Of a stretch of 64,000 nucleotides of DNA, positions 8,523 to 15,755 are shown one piece after another. This DNA comes from JARYGU01 sp033795365. GTDB taxonomy: Bacteria > Pseudomonadota > Alphaproteobacteria > Rhizobiales > Rhizobiaceae. The stretch's first letter is position 1, and each line of letters begins with the position of its first letter. The translations under genes and the position numbers were made by a program. The DNA lies in assembly GCA_033795365.1 (NCBI GenBank), contig JARYGU010000003.1, forward strand, positions 62,001-126,000, in the 5' to 3' direction. The notes below the pieces were generated by a model that was given only the letters and a program-made list of their open reading frames with translations, searched no databases and was not told where the DNA came from.

Positions 8523-9581
8523 ATGTCCACGATGATCAGCAATGCCATGCGCCGCGGACTGAAACGGGCGGCCATCACCAGCGGCCTGGAATTCGCCCTC
8601 CTGGCGGAGCGCGCCGGCCTGATGGCTTCGGCGCGCGGACGCGGCGCGATCTTCACCCTCCATCACGTCCGCCCGAAGGTGCCGCAGGACTTCGATCCCA
8701 ACGCACATCTGGAAATCACGCCGGAATTCCTGGACCGGACCATCCGGCATCTCGCCGCCGACGGCTACCGCTTCGTGCCGCTCGGCGCGCTTCCCGAACG
8801 GCTGGAGGACGGCGGACAGGGCGAACGCTTCGCCGCCTTCACGCTCGACGACGGCTACCGCAACAACGCGGTGCATGCCCAGCCTGTCTTCACCGAGCAT
8901 CAGGTCCCCTTCACCATCTTCGTCGCCGGCGGGCTAGTCGACAAGACGCACAGCATCTGGTGGGAGACGCTGGCAAGCCTGCTGCGCGGCCTCCCGCAGA
9001 TCGAATTCGATTTCGGCGCCGGCCCAGTGACGCTGCCGCTCGCCGGCACTCCCCAGAAGCAGGCGGCATTCTCGCGTTTTGCCGCCTTCGTGCACGAGAG
9101 CGACGAGGCGGCCGCCGTCGCAAGGCTCGACGCGCTTGCGCGCACGCATGGCGTCGACCCCATGCTGATCACCGACCGGCTGGTGATGCGCGAACCGGAA
9201 CTCAAGAGCCTCGTCACCAACCCGCTCGTCACGCTCGGCGCCCATACGATCAGCCACCGCGCGCTGGCGCGGCTTGACGAGGACGAGGCACGCAGGGAGA
9301 TGGAGCAGTCGGCCGAACGGGTCGAGGCGATCGCCGGCAGGCGGCCCGACACCTTCGCCTACCCCTATGGCGACCGGCATGCCGTCTCGCCGCGCGAACA
9401 CGGGATCGCACGGGAGCTCGGCTTCCGCGTCGCGGTGACGACCGAGCCCGGAACCCTCGACCGCACCTCTCCCGACAGGCTGACCGCGCTGCCGCGCATC
9501 TCGCTCAACGGGCTTTACCAGAAGCAACGATACGTCTCGGCGCTCGCCTCCGGCATTCCGTTCCGGCTGATGCGGCGCTAA
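8523..9581 (+). CDS. Polysaccharide deacetylase family protein (NodB homology domain)
   Basis: This 352-residue protein belongs to the carbohydrate esterase family 4 group, metal-dependent deacetylases of N-acetylated polysaccharides. Motif 1 is FTLDDGY (the two aspartates), motif 2 is HTISHRAL (two metal-binding histidines) and motif 3 is AYPYGDR. An early conserved stretch, FTLHHVRPK, is typical of the rhizobial subgroup. It is not NodB itself: it is longer and sits in no nod context. No classical signal peptide is obvious, and the substrate is unknown. Confidence 0.88.
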   Translation: MSTMISNAMRRGLKRAAITSGLEFALLAERAGLMASARGRGAIFTLHHVRPKVPQDFDPNAHLEITPEFLDRTIRHLAADGYRFVPLGALPERLEDGGQGERFAAFTLDDGYRNNAVHAQPVFTEHQVPFTIFVAGGLVDKTHSIWWETLASLLRGLPQIEFDFGAGPVTLPLAGTPQKQAAFSRFAAFVHESDEAAAVARLDALARTHGVDPMLITDRLVMREPELKSLVTNPLVTLGAHTISHRALARLDEDEARREMEQSAERVEAIAGRRPDTFAYPYGDRHAVSPREHGIARELGFRVAVTTEPGTLDRTSPDRLTALPRISLNGLYQKQRYVSALASGIPFRLMRR

Positions 9582-9650
9582 AGTGGAAGACCAGCGCTCG
9601 GCATTGATGATGTCTACCGCTATATATGTATAGCAACCGGAGTAGCCATC

Positions 9651-9898
9651 ATGCTCGCCTTGCGGCTTCCGCCAGAAATCGAATCGCGCCTTGAAGAACT
9701 CGCCAAGCGAACCGGCCGGAGCAAGAGCTTCTATGCACGCGAGGCCATTCTCGAGCATCTGGATGATCTCGAAGACATCTATCTTGCTGAAAAGCGGCTT
9801 GTATCTTGCTGAAAAGCGGCTTGAGGATTTGCGGCGCGGCGATAGCGACAGCGTTCCACTCGCAGAACTGCCGAAGCGATATGGCTTGGAAAAATTGA
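9651..9898 (+). pseudogene. RelB-type antitoxin, broken by a 22-bp tandem duplication
   Basis: The ATG at 9651 opens a typical RHH/RelB antitoxin (MLALRLPPEIESRLEELAK, then RTGRSKSFYAREAILEHLDD). A 22-bp segment (9780-9801) is repeated immediately at 9802-9823. Because 22 is not a multiple of three, the frame stops after 53 residues (TGA 9810-9812). Skipping one copy restores LEDLRRGDSDSVPLAELPKRYG and, after removal of one A in the run at 9890-9894, the expected end GLEN-stop at 9896-9898. A TATATATGTATA stretch at 9621-9632 may be the old promoter or operator. Confidence 0.85.
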
Positions 9899-10149
9899 GA
9901 TCCAGCGAGCAGCCGAACGAGAACTTGAAAAGCTTGGGCACGTGGATGCGACCCGAATTCTCCGTTTCCTCATGAGCGCGTTGCCAGGCTGGATAATCCC
10001 CGTTCCATAGGGGAAACCGTGAAAGGCTCCGAACTCGGCGATTTCTGGAAGTACCGGGTCGGCGACTACCGAGTGATCGCGCATATCGAAGACGACAGGA
10101 TAAGAATCGTCGTTCTGCGCATCGGCAATCGCCGTGAGTCTATCGCTGA
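9881..10149 (+). pseudogene. RelE/ParE-family toxin, destroyed by three single-base indels
   Basis: Read with frame corrections, this is a complete RelE-type toxin: MAWKIEIQRAAERELEKLG, then VDATRILRFL-HERVARLDNPRS, GSELGDFWKYRVGDYRVIAH, EDDRIRIVVLRIGNRRE and VYR-stop. The lesions are an extra A in the A5 run at 9890-9894, a missing C near 9971 (CTC-CAT reads CTCATG) and a missing G at 10138/10139 (GAG-GTC reads GAGTC). The ancestral stop is TGA at 10147-10149. It overlapped the end of the antitoxin gene, as in intact relBE operons. No functional toxin can be made. Confidence 0.85.
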
Positions 10150-10238
10150 ATTTCTGGAAAGCCCCTCGCCCGAGTTTGCGCCGGGACGTTGCCCATCGGC
10201 AATTGTTCTCATGCGAGCAACGAATTAGATGGTTCCCC

Positions 10239-11123
10239 ATGACGACAGAGGATGAACTGGAGAAGTACCGCGGCATCATCGTGGGCCGGTTTGCGCAACT
10301 GGCCGGTTCGCGGTTTTCGATGATGGCGCAGGGCTGGCATTCGAAGGCGGTCGAGGTCGACGGGCGGCTGGTCTTCAAGTTTCCGGTGAATGCGGTGGCG
10401 GAGGAAGCGCTGCGCCGCGAGGCCGCGCTTCTTGCCGTCATCCGGCCGGCCGTCACGATCTGCGTGCCGCAGCTCACATTGCACGAGGGGCCGCCGCTCT
10501 TCTCCCGCCACGAAAAGATCGAGGGCGAGCATCTCGTCGGTGCGCAGTACGAAACGCTTCCGCAGGATGCGCGTCAGGATCTCGCCGAACGGCTGGCTCT
10601 CTTCTACGCCGAACTGCATGCGCTTAACGCAGGGGTGATGAAGGCCGCCGGTGCCCGGCCGGTCGAGCCGTGGCTGGAGCCGCAGGCCGTCCTGGAAAGG
10701 GCCCTGCCCGTGCTTCCTCCCGACCTCGGTGCGTATGGCGAAGAAACGGTCCGCGCCTGGCGGAACCTGCCGCCCGATCCCCACGGCGAGACCTACGGCT
10801 TCTTCGACGGACACGGCTGGAACATGGCCTTCGACCATCGCAAGCGCCGGCTCAACGGCATCTACGACTTCGCCGATTCCGGCTTCGGCCCGCTCCATCA
10901 GGAATTCGTCTATTCGAATTTCATCTCGCCCGACCTGACCGCCCGCATCGTTTCCCGCTACGAAACGATTACCGGCAGGACGCTGGATAGGCGGCGCATC
11001 GACATCCTGACCGGCGCGCACCGCCTCTCGGAGCTTGCAGCCCTTGCAGACGATCCGGCCCATGCGCCGGCCATGGTGCGACACGTCGCCGACTGGGTGG
11101 CCGCCCGCAAGGCTCTCGATTGA
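10239..11123 (+). CDS. Phosphotransferase of the aminoglycoside phosphotransferase (APH) family
   Basis: This 294-residue protein has the protein-kinase-like fold of small-molecule kinases. The nucleotide-binding Lys is probably in LVFKFPV. The catalytic loop is YGFFDGHGWNMAF, with Asp and Asn in the correct spacing although the usual His of HGD is Phe. The Mg-binding Asp is in IYDFADSGFGP. The start is the ATG at 10239 (MTTEDELEK); an open frame continues upstream only into the relE remnant. The substrate is unknown, and most chromosomal members are not drug-resistance enzymes. Confidence 0.8.
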   Translation: MTTEDELEKYRGIIVGRFAQLAGSRFSMMAQGWHSKAVEVDGRLVFKFPVNAVAEEALRREAALLAVIRPAVTICVPQLTLHEGPPLFSRHEKIEGEHLVGAQYETLPQDARQDLAERLALFYAELHALNAGVMKAAGARPVEPWLEPQAVLERALPVLPPDLGAYGEETVRAWRNLPPDPHGETYGFFDGHGWNMAFDHRKRRLNGIYDFADSGFGPLHQEFVYSNFISPDLTARIVSRYETITGRTLDRRRIDILTGAHRLSELAALADDPAHAPAMVRHVADWVAARKALD

Positions 11124-11136
11124 GAGCCACGGCCGG

Positions 11137-11757
11137 TCAAGGATACATCCGGGTCTTCTTCCATCCCTGCCCGCCTTCGGCGCGCGCGAACTCCACCCGG
11201 TCGTGCAGGCGGAAGGGCCGGTCGTGCCAGAACTCGATCGAAACCGGCCTGATCCGGAAACCGGACCAGTAGGGCGGCCGCGGGATCTCGCCGATCGCAT
11301 AACGCGCGGTATATTCGGCAACGGCCTTTTCAAGGGCGAAACGGCTTTCCAGCGGGCGCGACTGCCTCGACGCCCAGGCGCCGATCCGGCTGCCGCGCGG
11401 GCGCGAGGTGTAGTAGGCATCGGCCTCCGCGTCGGAGACGACCTCGACCGGCCCCCTCACCCGCACCTGCCGGCGCAGCGTCTTCCAGTGGAAGCACATC
11501 GCCGCCTTGCGGGCGCCGAGAAGCTCCTCGCCCTTGCGGCTTTCGAAATTGGTGTAGAAGACGAAGCCGCGCTCGTCGAAATCCTTCAGCAGCACCATGC
11601 GCACGTTCGGCATTCCCGAGGCGTCGACGGTGGCGAGCGCCACGGCATTGGGATCGTTCGGCTCGCTGTTGCCCGCTTCCCTCAGCCATGTGCCAAAAAG
11701 GGAATAGGGCTCGTTTTCCTCTGTGAAGTCACCGCTTGTTAACGCATCCTCGTTCAT
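11137..11757 (-). CDS. pdxH: Pyridoxamine 5'-phosphate oxidase
   Basis: PdxH is the FMN enzyme that oxidises pyridoxamine or pyridoxine 5'-phosphate to pyridoxal 5'-phosphate. The 206-residue protein has the family signatures NVRMVLLKDFDERGFVFYTN, SRKGEELLGARKAAMCFHW and the C-terminal EFWHDRPFRLHDR. The start is the ATG at 11757 (MNEDALTSGDF); an in-frame TTG four codons earlier is less likely. It is convergent with the APH-family gene and divergent from the lipoprotein gene. Confidence 0.96.
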   Translation of the reverse strand: MNEDALTSGDFTEENEPYSLFGTWLREAGNSEPNDPNAVALATVDASGMPNVRMVLLKDFDERGFVFYTNFESRKGEELLGARKAAMCFHWKTLRRQVRVRGPVEVVSDAEADAYYTSRPRGSRIGAWASRQSRPLESRFALEKAVAEYTARYAIGEIPRPPYWSGFRIRPVSIEFWHDRPFRLHDRVEFARAEGGQGWKKTRMYP

Positions 11758-11780
11758 TATCGATTCCAATACCGTTTCGA

Positions 11781-12254
11781 ATGTCCGGTGTCCGGGCGGG
11801 AGTGAACGTCATAGCAAAGTCGCAACGAGAGACAAACCCATTGTGGACGAAGTGTACCATGGCCGCTGCGGCGGCTGTGTCTGCCATGCTTCTTTCCGGC
11901 TGCATGGGCGGCGGGCTTGATTTCGCGTCGGATATGACGGTCGACAAGGCCGTGAAGACCGGATCGGTCCCCGGCGCCCGCGACAGGCTTTCCGACGAGA
12001 TCACCGTCAAGAACGCGGTCTCCTCCACCGATCTTTCGCGCAATGCCGGCACCCCCGTTCCCTGGGCCAACACGGCCTCCGGCAGCGCCGGCGTGATCAA
12101 CCAGATCGCCGAAAGCCACGATCCGGAGGGGCGCACCTGCCGCGATTTCGTGACCACCCGCCATTCCTATCAGGGCATCGCCAATTTTTCCGGGCGCACC
12201 TGCCTTACCCGCGACGGCGAATGGCTGCTCACGGCTTTCGACCGCCAGGGTTGA
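11781..12254 (+). CDS. Surface lipoprotein of the RT0821/Lpp0805 type
   Basis: This 157-residue protein has a lipoprotein signal: basic residues, the hydrophobic stretch AAAAAVSAMLLSGC and an LSGC lipobox, so the Cys should be acylated. The C-terminal part (GRTCRDFVTTRHSYQGIANFSGRTCLTRDGEW) fits the small surface-antigen domain (RT0821/Lpp0805) common in alphaproteobacteria. The start is uncertain: ATG at 11781, a GTG about seven codons later, and an ATG directly before the hydrophobic stretch are possible. The function is unknown; outer-membrane or periplasmic location is likely. Confidence 0.75.
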   Translation: MSGVRAGVNVIAKSQRETNPLWTKCTMAAAAAVSAMLLSGCMGGGLDFASDMTVDKAVKTGSVPGARDRLSDEITVKNAVSSTDLSRNAGTPVPWANTASGSAGVINQIAESHDPEGRTCRDFVTTRHSYQGIANFSGRTCLTRDGEWLLTAFDRQG

Positions 12255-12420
12255 CCCCCTTTTTGCATCCTTCGCGATTCCCGCCTCTCTCCGGCGTAAC
12301 CACTGGTTAGGAGGTTGATGCCAATATGGCACCGGCGGGACATGGCGGCCCCCGTCGTTCCGGCGCAGCTTGTTCAGACGCGTCCGGCACCGTTTCGAGT
12401 TTGAGTATTGGGTGGATGTA

Positions 12421-13464
12421 ATGCGTGACCCCTATTCGGTTCTGGGCGTTCGGCGGAACGCCGATCAGGAAGAGATCAAGGCCGCCTGGCGCTCGCTCGC
12501 CAAGTCCGTGCACCCCGATCAGAACCGGGACGACCCTTTCGCCACGATCCGCTTCACCGAGGCCGGACGCGCCTATGATCTCCTGCGCGATCCGGAAAAG
12601 CGCAGCCGCTACGACAGCGCCCATCGCGAGGCGCGATTGCGCCGGATGGAGCAGATGCGCCGGCGCGAGGCCGAGCGCAAGACGGGCGGGGAAACCGAAA
12701 AGCCGTTCGACGAGACCGCGGAGGAGATGATCGCCCGCATCTTCGGCGTCGACGCCCGCCAGCAGCAGACGGAAGCAAAACCGCAGGCAGCGCGCCCGCA
12801 GGCGGCCAATGCGCAGCCGCGCGCGGCGGAAAGCCGCCCCGAACCGAAGGACGAGACGGCGGACGAGGAGAGCGAGACCGGCCGCTCCCCCGCCCCGGCC
12901 GCGGACATCATCTCCGCCATCGTGCGCACGATCCGCGGCATGCGCGCCAGGACGGCGGACAAGGCGCCCGATCTCGTCTGCGACGCCGTCGTGACGGTCG
13001 AGGACATTCTCAATCGCACGAGGGTCAGCGTCGAGATCGAGGACGGACAGTCGCTGAAGGTCCAGCTTGGTCCGGGAATGACCGAAGGCCACGTGATTCG
13101 CCTGCGCGAGCAGGGGCACCGTATCGAGAAGATGAAGCGCGGCGATGCCGTGGTGACGCTGCGCATCGCGCCGGGGCGCTTCCGCGTCGACGGCTTCGAG
13201 CTTCACACGGAGCTTCCGCTGACCATCGAAAATGCGGTTCTCGGCTGCGAGACCACGGTCGAAGGACCGCTCGGAACACTTCCCCTCACCGTCCCGGCCT
13301 GGACCGGATCCGACAAATCCATCCGCATCGAGGGCGAAGGACTTGCCGACTCGTCCGGCAAGCGGGCCGACCTCGTCGTCGCAGTCCGCCTTCTCCTGTG
13401 GGAAAAGCCGGATGAAAAAATGATCGACCTGATGAGAAGTCTCAAGGAAGGTCTTTATCTGTAA
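12421..13464 (+). CDS. J-domain co-chaperone (DnaJ/CbpA-like, no zinc finger)
   Basis: This 347-residue protein begins with a J domain (MRDPYSVLGVRRNADQEEIK) containing the HPD tripeptide (SVHPDQNRDD) that stimulates DnaK ATPase. A long, charged, Gln/Ala/Glu-rich linker (about residues 75-165) follows, then a DnaJ C-terminal substrate-binding domain (LKVQLGPGMTEGHVIRLREQG). The four CxxCxGxG zinc motifs of DnaJ are absent, so it is CbpA-like. It is not next to dnaK. The ATG at 12421 directly opens the J domain. Confidence 0.9.
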   Translation: MRDPYSVLGVRRNADQEEIKAAWRSLAKSVHPDQNRDDPFATIRFTEAGRAYDLLRDPEKRSRYDSAHREARLRRMEQMRRREAERKTGGETEKPFDETAEEMIARIFGVDARQQQTEAKPQAARPQAANAQPRAAESRPEPKDETADEESETGRSPAPAADIISAIVRTIRGMRARTADKAPDLVCDAVVTVEDILNRTRVSVEIEDGQSLKVQLGPGMTEGHVIRLREQGHRIEKMKRGDAVVTLRIAPGRFRVDGFELHTELPLTIENAVLGCETTVEGPLGTLPLTVPAWTGSDKSIRIEGEGLADSSGKRADLVVAVRLLLWEKPDEKMIDLMRSLKEGLYL

Positions 13465-13479
13465 TGGTTTTATGACAAG

Positions 13480-13501
13480 AGCACCCATTATTACGGGTGC
13501 T
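13480..13501 (+). terminator. Hairpin after the J-domain gene
   Basis: AGCACCC (13480-13486) pairs with GGGTGCT (13495-13501) around an 8-base AT-rich loop, 16 bases after the stop codon. There is no clear U-tract, so this may be a weak terminator or an mRNA 3' end structure. Confidence 0.4.
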
Positions 13502-13584
13502 AACAGTTCCTGAACCCCCATCCGCTTGAACCGCAAAGCCGGCTATGCCATAGGCAGGGCAGCTAAAGTTTCAGGGGGCATTCC

Positions 13585-14403
13585 ATGGTTCAGGCATCTG
13601 GTCTGATGAAGGGCAAGCGCGGCGTCATCATGGGCGTCGCCAACAACCGTTCGATCGCCTGGGGCATTGCCAAGGCCATCCACGAGCAGGGTGGCGAAGT
13701 CGCATTCACCTATCAGGGAGACGCCTTGAAGAAGCGCGTCGAGCCGCTCGCAGCCGAGATCGGCGGCGTTCTCGTCGGCCACTGCGATGTCGGCGACGAG
13801 GCGACGATCGATGCCGTCTTCGACAATATCGAGAAGCTCTGGGGCAAGATCGATTTCGTCGTTCATGCGATCGGCTTTTCCGACAAGGACGAGCTGACGG
13901 GGCGCTATGTCGACACCTCGCCGGAAAACTTCGCCAAGACGATGCAGATCTCCGTCTATTCCTTCACCTCGGTCGCGCGGCGCGCCGAGAAGCTGATGAC
14001 GGAGGGCGGCTCTCTCCTGACGCTGACCTATTACGGCGCGGAAAAGGTGATGCCGAACTACAACGTCATGGGCGTCGCCAAGGCGGCTCTGGAGGCGAGC
14101 GTGAAGTATCTCGCCGTCGACCTCGGCCCGAAGAACATCCGCGTCAACGCGATCTCCGCAGGCCCCATCAAGACGCTCGCGGCATCCGGCATCGGCGATT
14201 TCCGCTATATCCTGAAATGGAACGAGTACAACGCGCCGCTGCGCCGCACGGTGACGATCGAGGAAGTGGGCGATGTCGGGCTCTACATGCTCTCCGACCT
14301 CTCCCGCTCGGTCACCGGCGAGGTGCACCACGCCGACAGCGGCTACCATGTCGTCGGAATGAAGGCCGTCGACGCGCCGGACATCTCGGTCATCAAGGAC
14401 TGA
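13585..14403 (+). CDS. fabI: Enoyl-[acyl-carrier-protein] reductase (NADH) FabI
   Basis: FabI carries out the last reduction of each fatty acid elongation cycle and is the target of triclosan-type inhibitors. The 272-residue protein has the family start KGKRGVIMGVANNRSIAWGIA (nucleotide binding), the active-site tyrosines and lysine in YYGAEKVMPNYNVMGVAK, and the C-terminal substrate loop NAISAGPIKTLAASGI. Length and spacing are normal. The next gene begins 22 bases later in the same direction and is probably co-transcribed. Confidence 0.97.
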   Translation: MVQASGLMKGKRGVIMGVANNRSIAWGIAKAIHEQGGEVAFTYQGDALKKRVEPLAAEIGGVLVGHCDVGDEATIDAVFDNIEKLWGKIDFVVHAIGFSDKDELTGRYVDTSPENFAKTMQISVYSFTSVARRAEKLMTEGGSLLTLTYYGAEKVMPNYNVMGVAKAALEASVKYLAVDLGPKNIRVNAISAGPIKTLAASGIGDFRYILKWNEYNAPLRRTVTIEEVGDVGLYMLSDLSRSVTGEVHHADSGYHVVGMKAVDAPDISVIKD

Positions 14404-14425
14404 TCAGCTTACCGGGACCGCTTCC

Positions 14426-15007
14426 TTGCTCATCTACATGATCCGCCACGGCCAGACCGCCTGGAATGCCGAAGGCAGGCTGCAGGGACAGAAGGACATT
14501 CCGCTGAACGATACCGGCCGTTCCCAGGCGACCGGCAACGGCGTGGCGCTCGCCGCGCTTCTCGGCGAAAGCGCCGGCGGCTACGATTTCGTCAGCAGCC
14601 CGCTTGGGCGCACGCGGGAGACCATGGAGCGCCTGCGCGGCGCGATGGGGCTGAAGCCCGCCGATTACCGCACCGACGATCGCCTCATCGAGGTCTCCTT
14701 CGGAGACTGGGAGGGTTTCACCCTTGCCGAGCTCGCCGAAAGCGTGCCGGAACGCGTCGCCGAGCGGGCGAAATCGAAATGGGACTTCATTCCGCCCGGC
14801 GAGGATGCGGAAAGCTACGAGATCCTCTCCTGGCGCGTGGCCTCGTGGCTGAAGGATGTCTCGCGGCCGACCGTCTGCGTCAGCCATGGCGGCGTTTTCC
14901 GGGCGATCTTCAGGCTGAACGGCATGGATGCCGAGGATGCGGCGGAAGCCCCGATCTGGCAGGATCGCGTCCTCCGGATCGACGAGGCCGGCACGCGCTG
15001 GCTCTGA
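14426..15007 (+). CDS. Histidine phosphatase family protein (phosphoglycerate-mutase-like)
   Basis: The protein (193 residues) has the catalytic RHG motif in YMIRHGQTAWNAEGRLQG, the second active-site region SSPLGRTRETMERL and the late histidine in CVSHGGVFRAIF. This is the acid/histidine-phosphatase superfamily often annotated as phosphoglycerate mutase; cofactor-dependent mutase activity is not implied. The start appears to be the TTG at 14426 (MLIYMIRHG); the next ATG, four codons on, would leave only a few residues before the RHG. It directly follows fabI. Confidence 0.88.
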   Translation: MLIYMIRHGQTAWNAEGRLQGQKDIPLNDTGRSQATGNGVALAALLGESAGGYDFVSSPLGRTRETMERLRGAMGLKPADYRTDDRLIEVSFGDWEGFTLAELAESVPERVAERAKSKWDFIPPGEDAESYEILSWRVASWLKDVSRPTVCVSHGGVFRAIFRLNGMDAEDAAEAPIWQDRVLRIDEAGTRWL

Positions 15008-15080
15008 GGCAATTCCAGGAAAAACGCTTAGCGGTTTTCCGTCAGAATTGCTTACGAAAGCAAAGAGGTAGCGCTGCCCG
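15006..15080 (+). repeat. Dispersed intergenic repeat, family B, copy 1
   Basis: This stretch (starting GAGGCAATTCCAGGAAAA and including GCGGTTTTCCGT) is an imperfect inverted match to 15424-15515. The two copies flank the DUF1344 gene in opposite orientation. Similar sequences are common between genes in Rhizobiaceae. Confidence 0.6.
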
Positions 15081-15126
15081 GAAAATTCTACTCACATTAC
15101 ACGACAGTAGTCGGATAGCGCGAACT

Positions 15127-15387
15127 CTACTGGACGATTTCCAGGTCGTTGATGACGCGCTTGCCGTCCACTTCGGTGTAGAAGACCAGCACCTTCACGC
15201 CCGGCTTCAAGCCCTCGAAGTTGAACTCCTCCGGGGCCTGGTACTTCTGGCCGTCGTCGAGCGAAAGACTGAGGCCGGACGTATCGACATTTGTGATCAC
15301 TGCCTCCACATCCGCGCTTTCGGCGAATGCGCTGAGCGGGGCAAGGAAGCCCGCGGTCGCCATCAGGGCTGAAATCAAGAACCGCAT
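15127..15387 (-). CDS. DUF1344 family secreted small protein
   Basis: This 86-residue protein has a signal peptide (MRFLISALMATAGFLAPLSA, cleavage near FAES) and a compact domain of about 60 residues, VEAVITNVDTSGLSLSLDDG and EGLKPGVKVLVFY, matching DUF1344. The domain alternates strands like a small beta barrel and is periplasmic. The ATG at 15387 has GAGGG seven bases upstream; another ATG lies five codons earlier. No function is established. It stands alone, bracketed by inverted copies of a dispersed repeat. Confidence 0.8.
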   Translation of the reverse strand: MRFLISALMATAGFLAPLSAFAESADVEAVITNVDTSGLSLSLDDGQKYQAPEEFNFEGLKPGVKVLVFYTEVDGKRVINDLEIVQ

Positions 15388-15755
15388 CCTACGAACCCTC
15401 ATGAATCAATCAGCCTTTTCCCCAGAGCATCCCCGCGTTGCCCGAGATGCTCTATCCTTTTGTTTTTACGCGATTGCGAACGGAAAACCGCCGCGCACTT
15501 TTCCTGGAATCGCTCCGATCGTTTCTTGATGCGCTCGGAATATGGCGGAATTTGCCCTTCTACTTGGCATTTCGGCGACAATGGATGGAGGCAAAGCCGG
15601 CCGCGATCAAGTCCCCCGCCGCCTCTTTTCGGTGGATGGGGAGAAATCCGCCGCAGCCGGCGGCGGCGGGAATAGGCGGTTTTTCCCGCACCCGGTCAAT
15701 CCAATCTTAATGGACACGTTCCTATGATGGCGGATCGGATATTGGGAATAAATCT
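15388..15755. other. Intergenic region with family B repeat, copy 2
   Basis: This 350-base gap holds the second family B repeat (15424-15515) with its own short inverted repeat AGAGCAT...GATGCTCT. After this comes unstructured sequence with CCGCC/GGCGG runs. The promoters of DUF1344 and of the GGDEF/EAL gene should be here. No gene is supported. Confidence 0.5.

Noticed and set aside
8523..9581. Polysaccharide deacetylase as nodulation gene nodB
   Set aside because: It has the NodB homology domain but is much longer than NodB and has no nodA, nodC or nod box nearby.
10134..10238. An N-terminal extension of the APH-family kinase starting at 10134
   Set aside because: These codons belong to the ancestral end of the relE pseudogene and its downstream sequence. 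The ATG at 10239 gives the normal start of the kinase.
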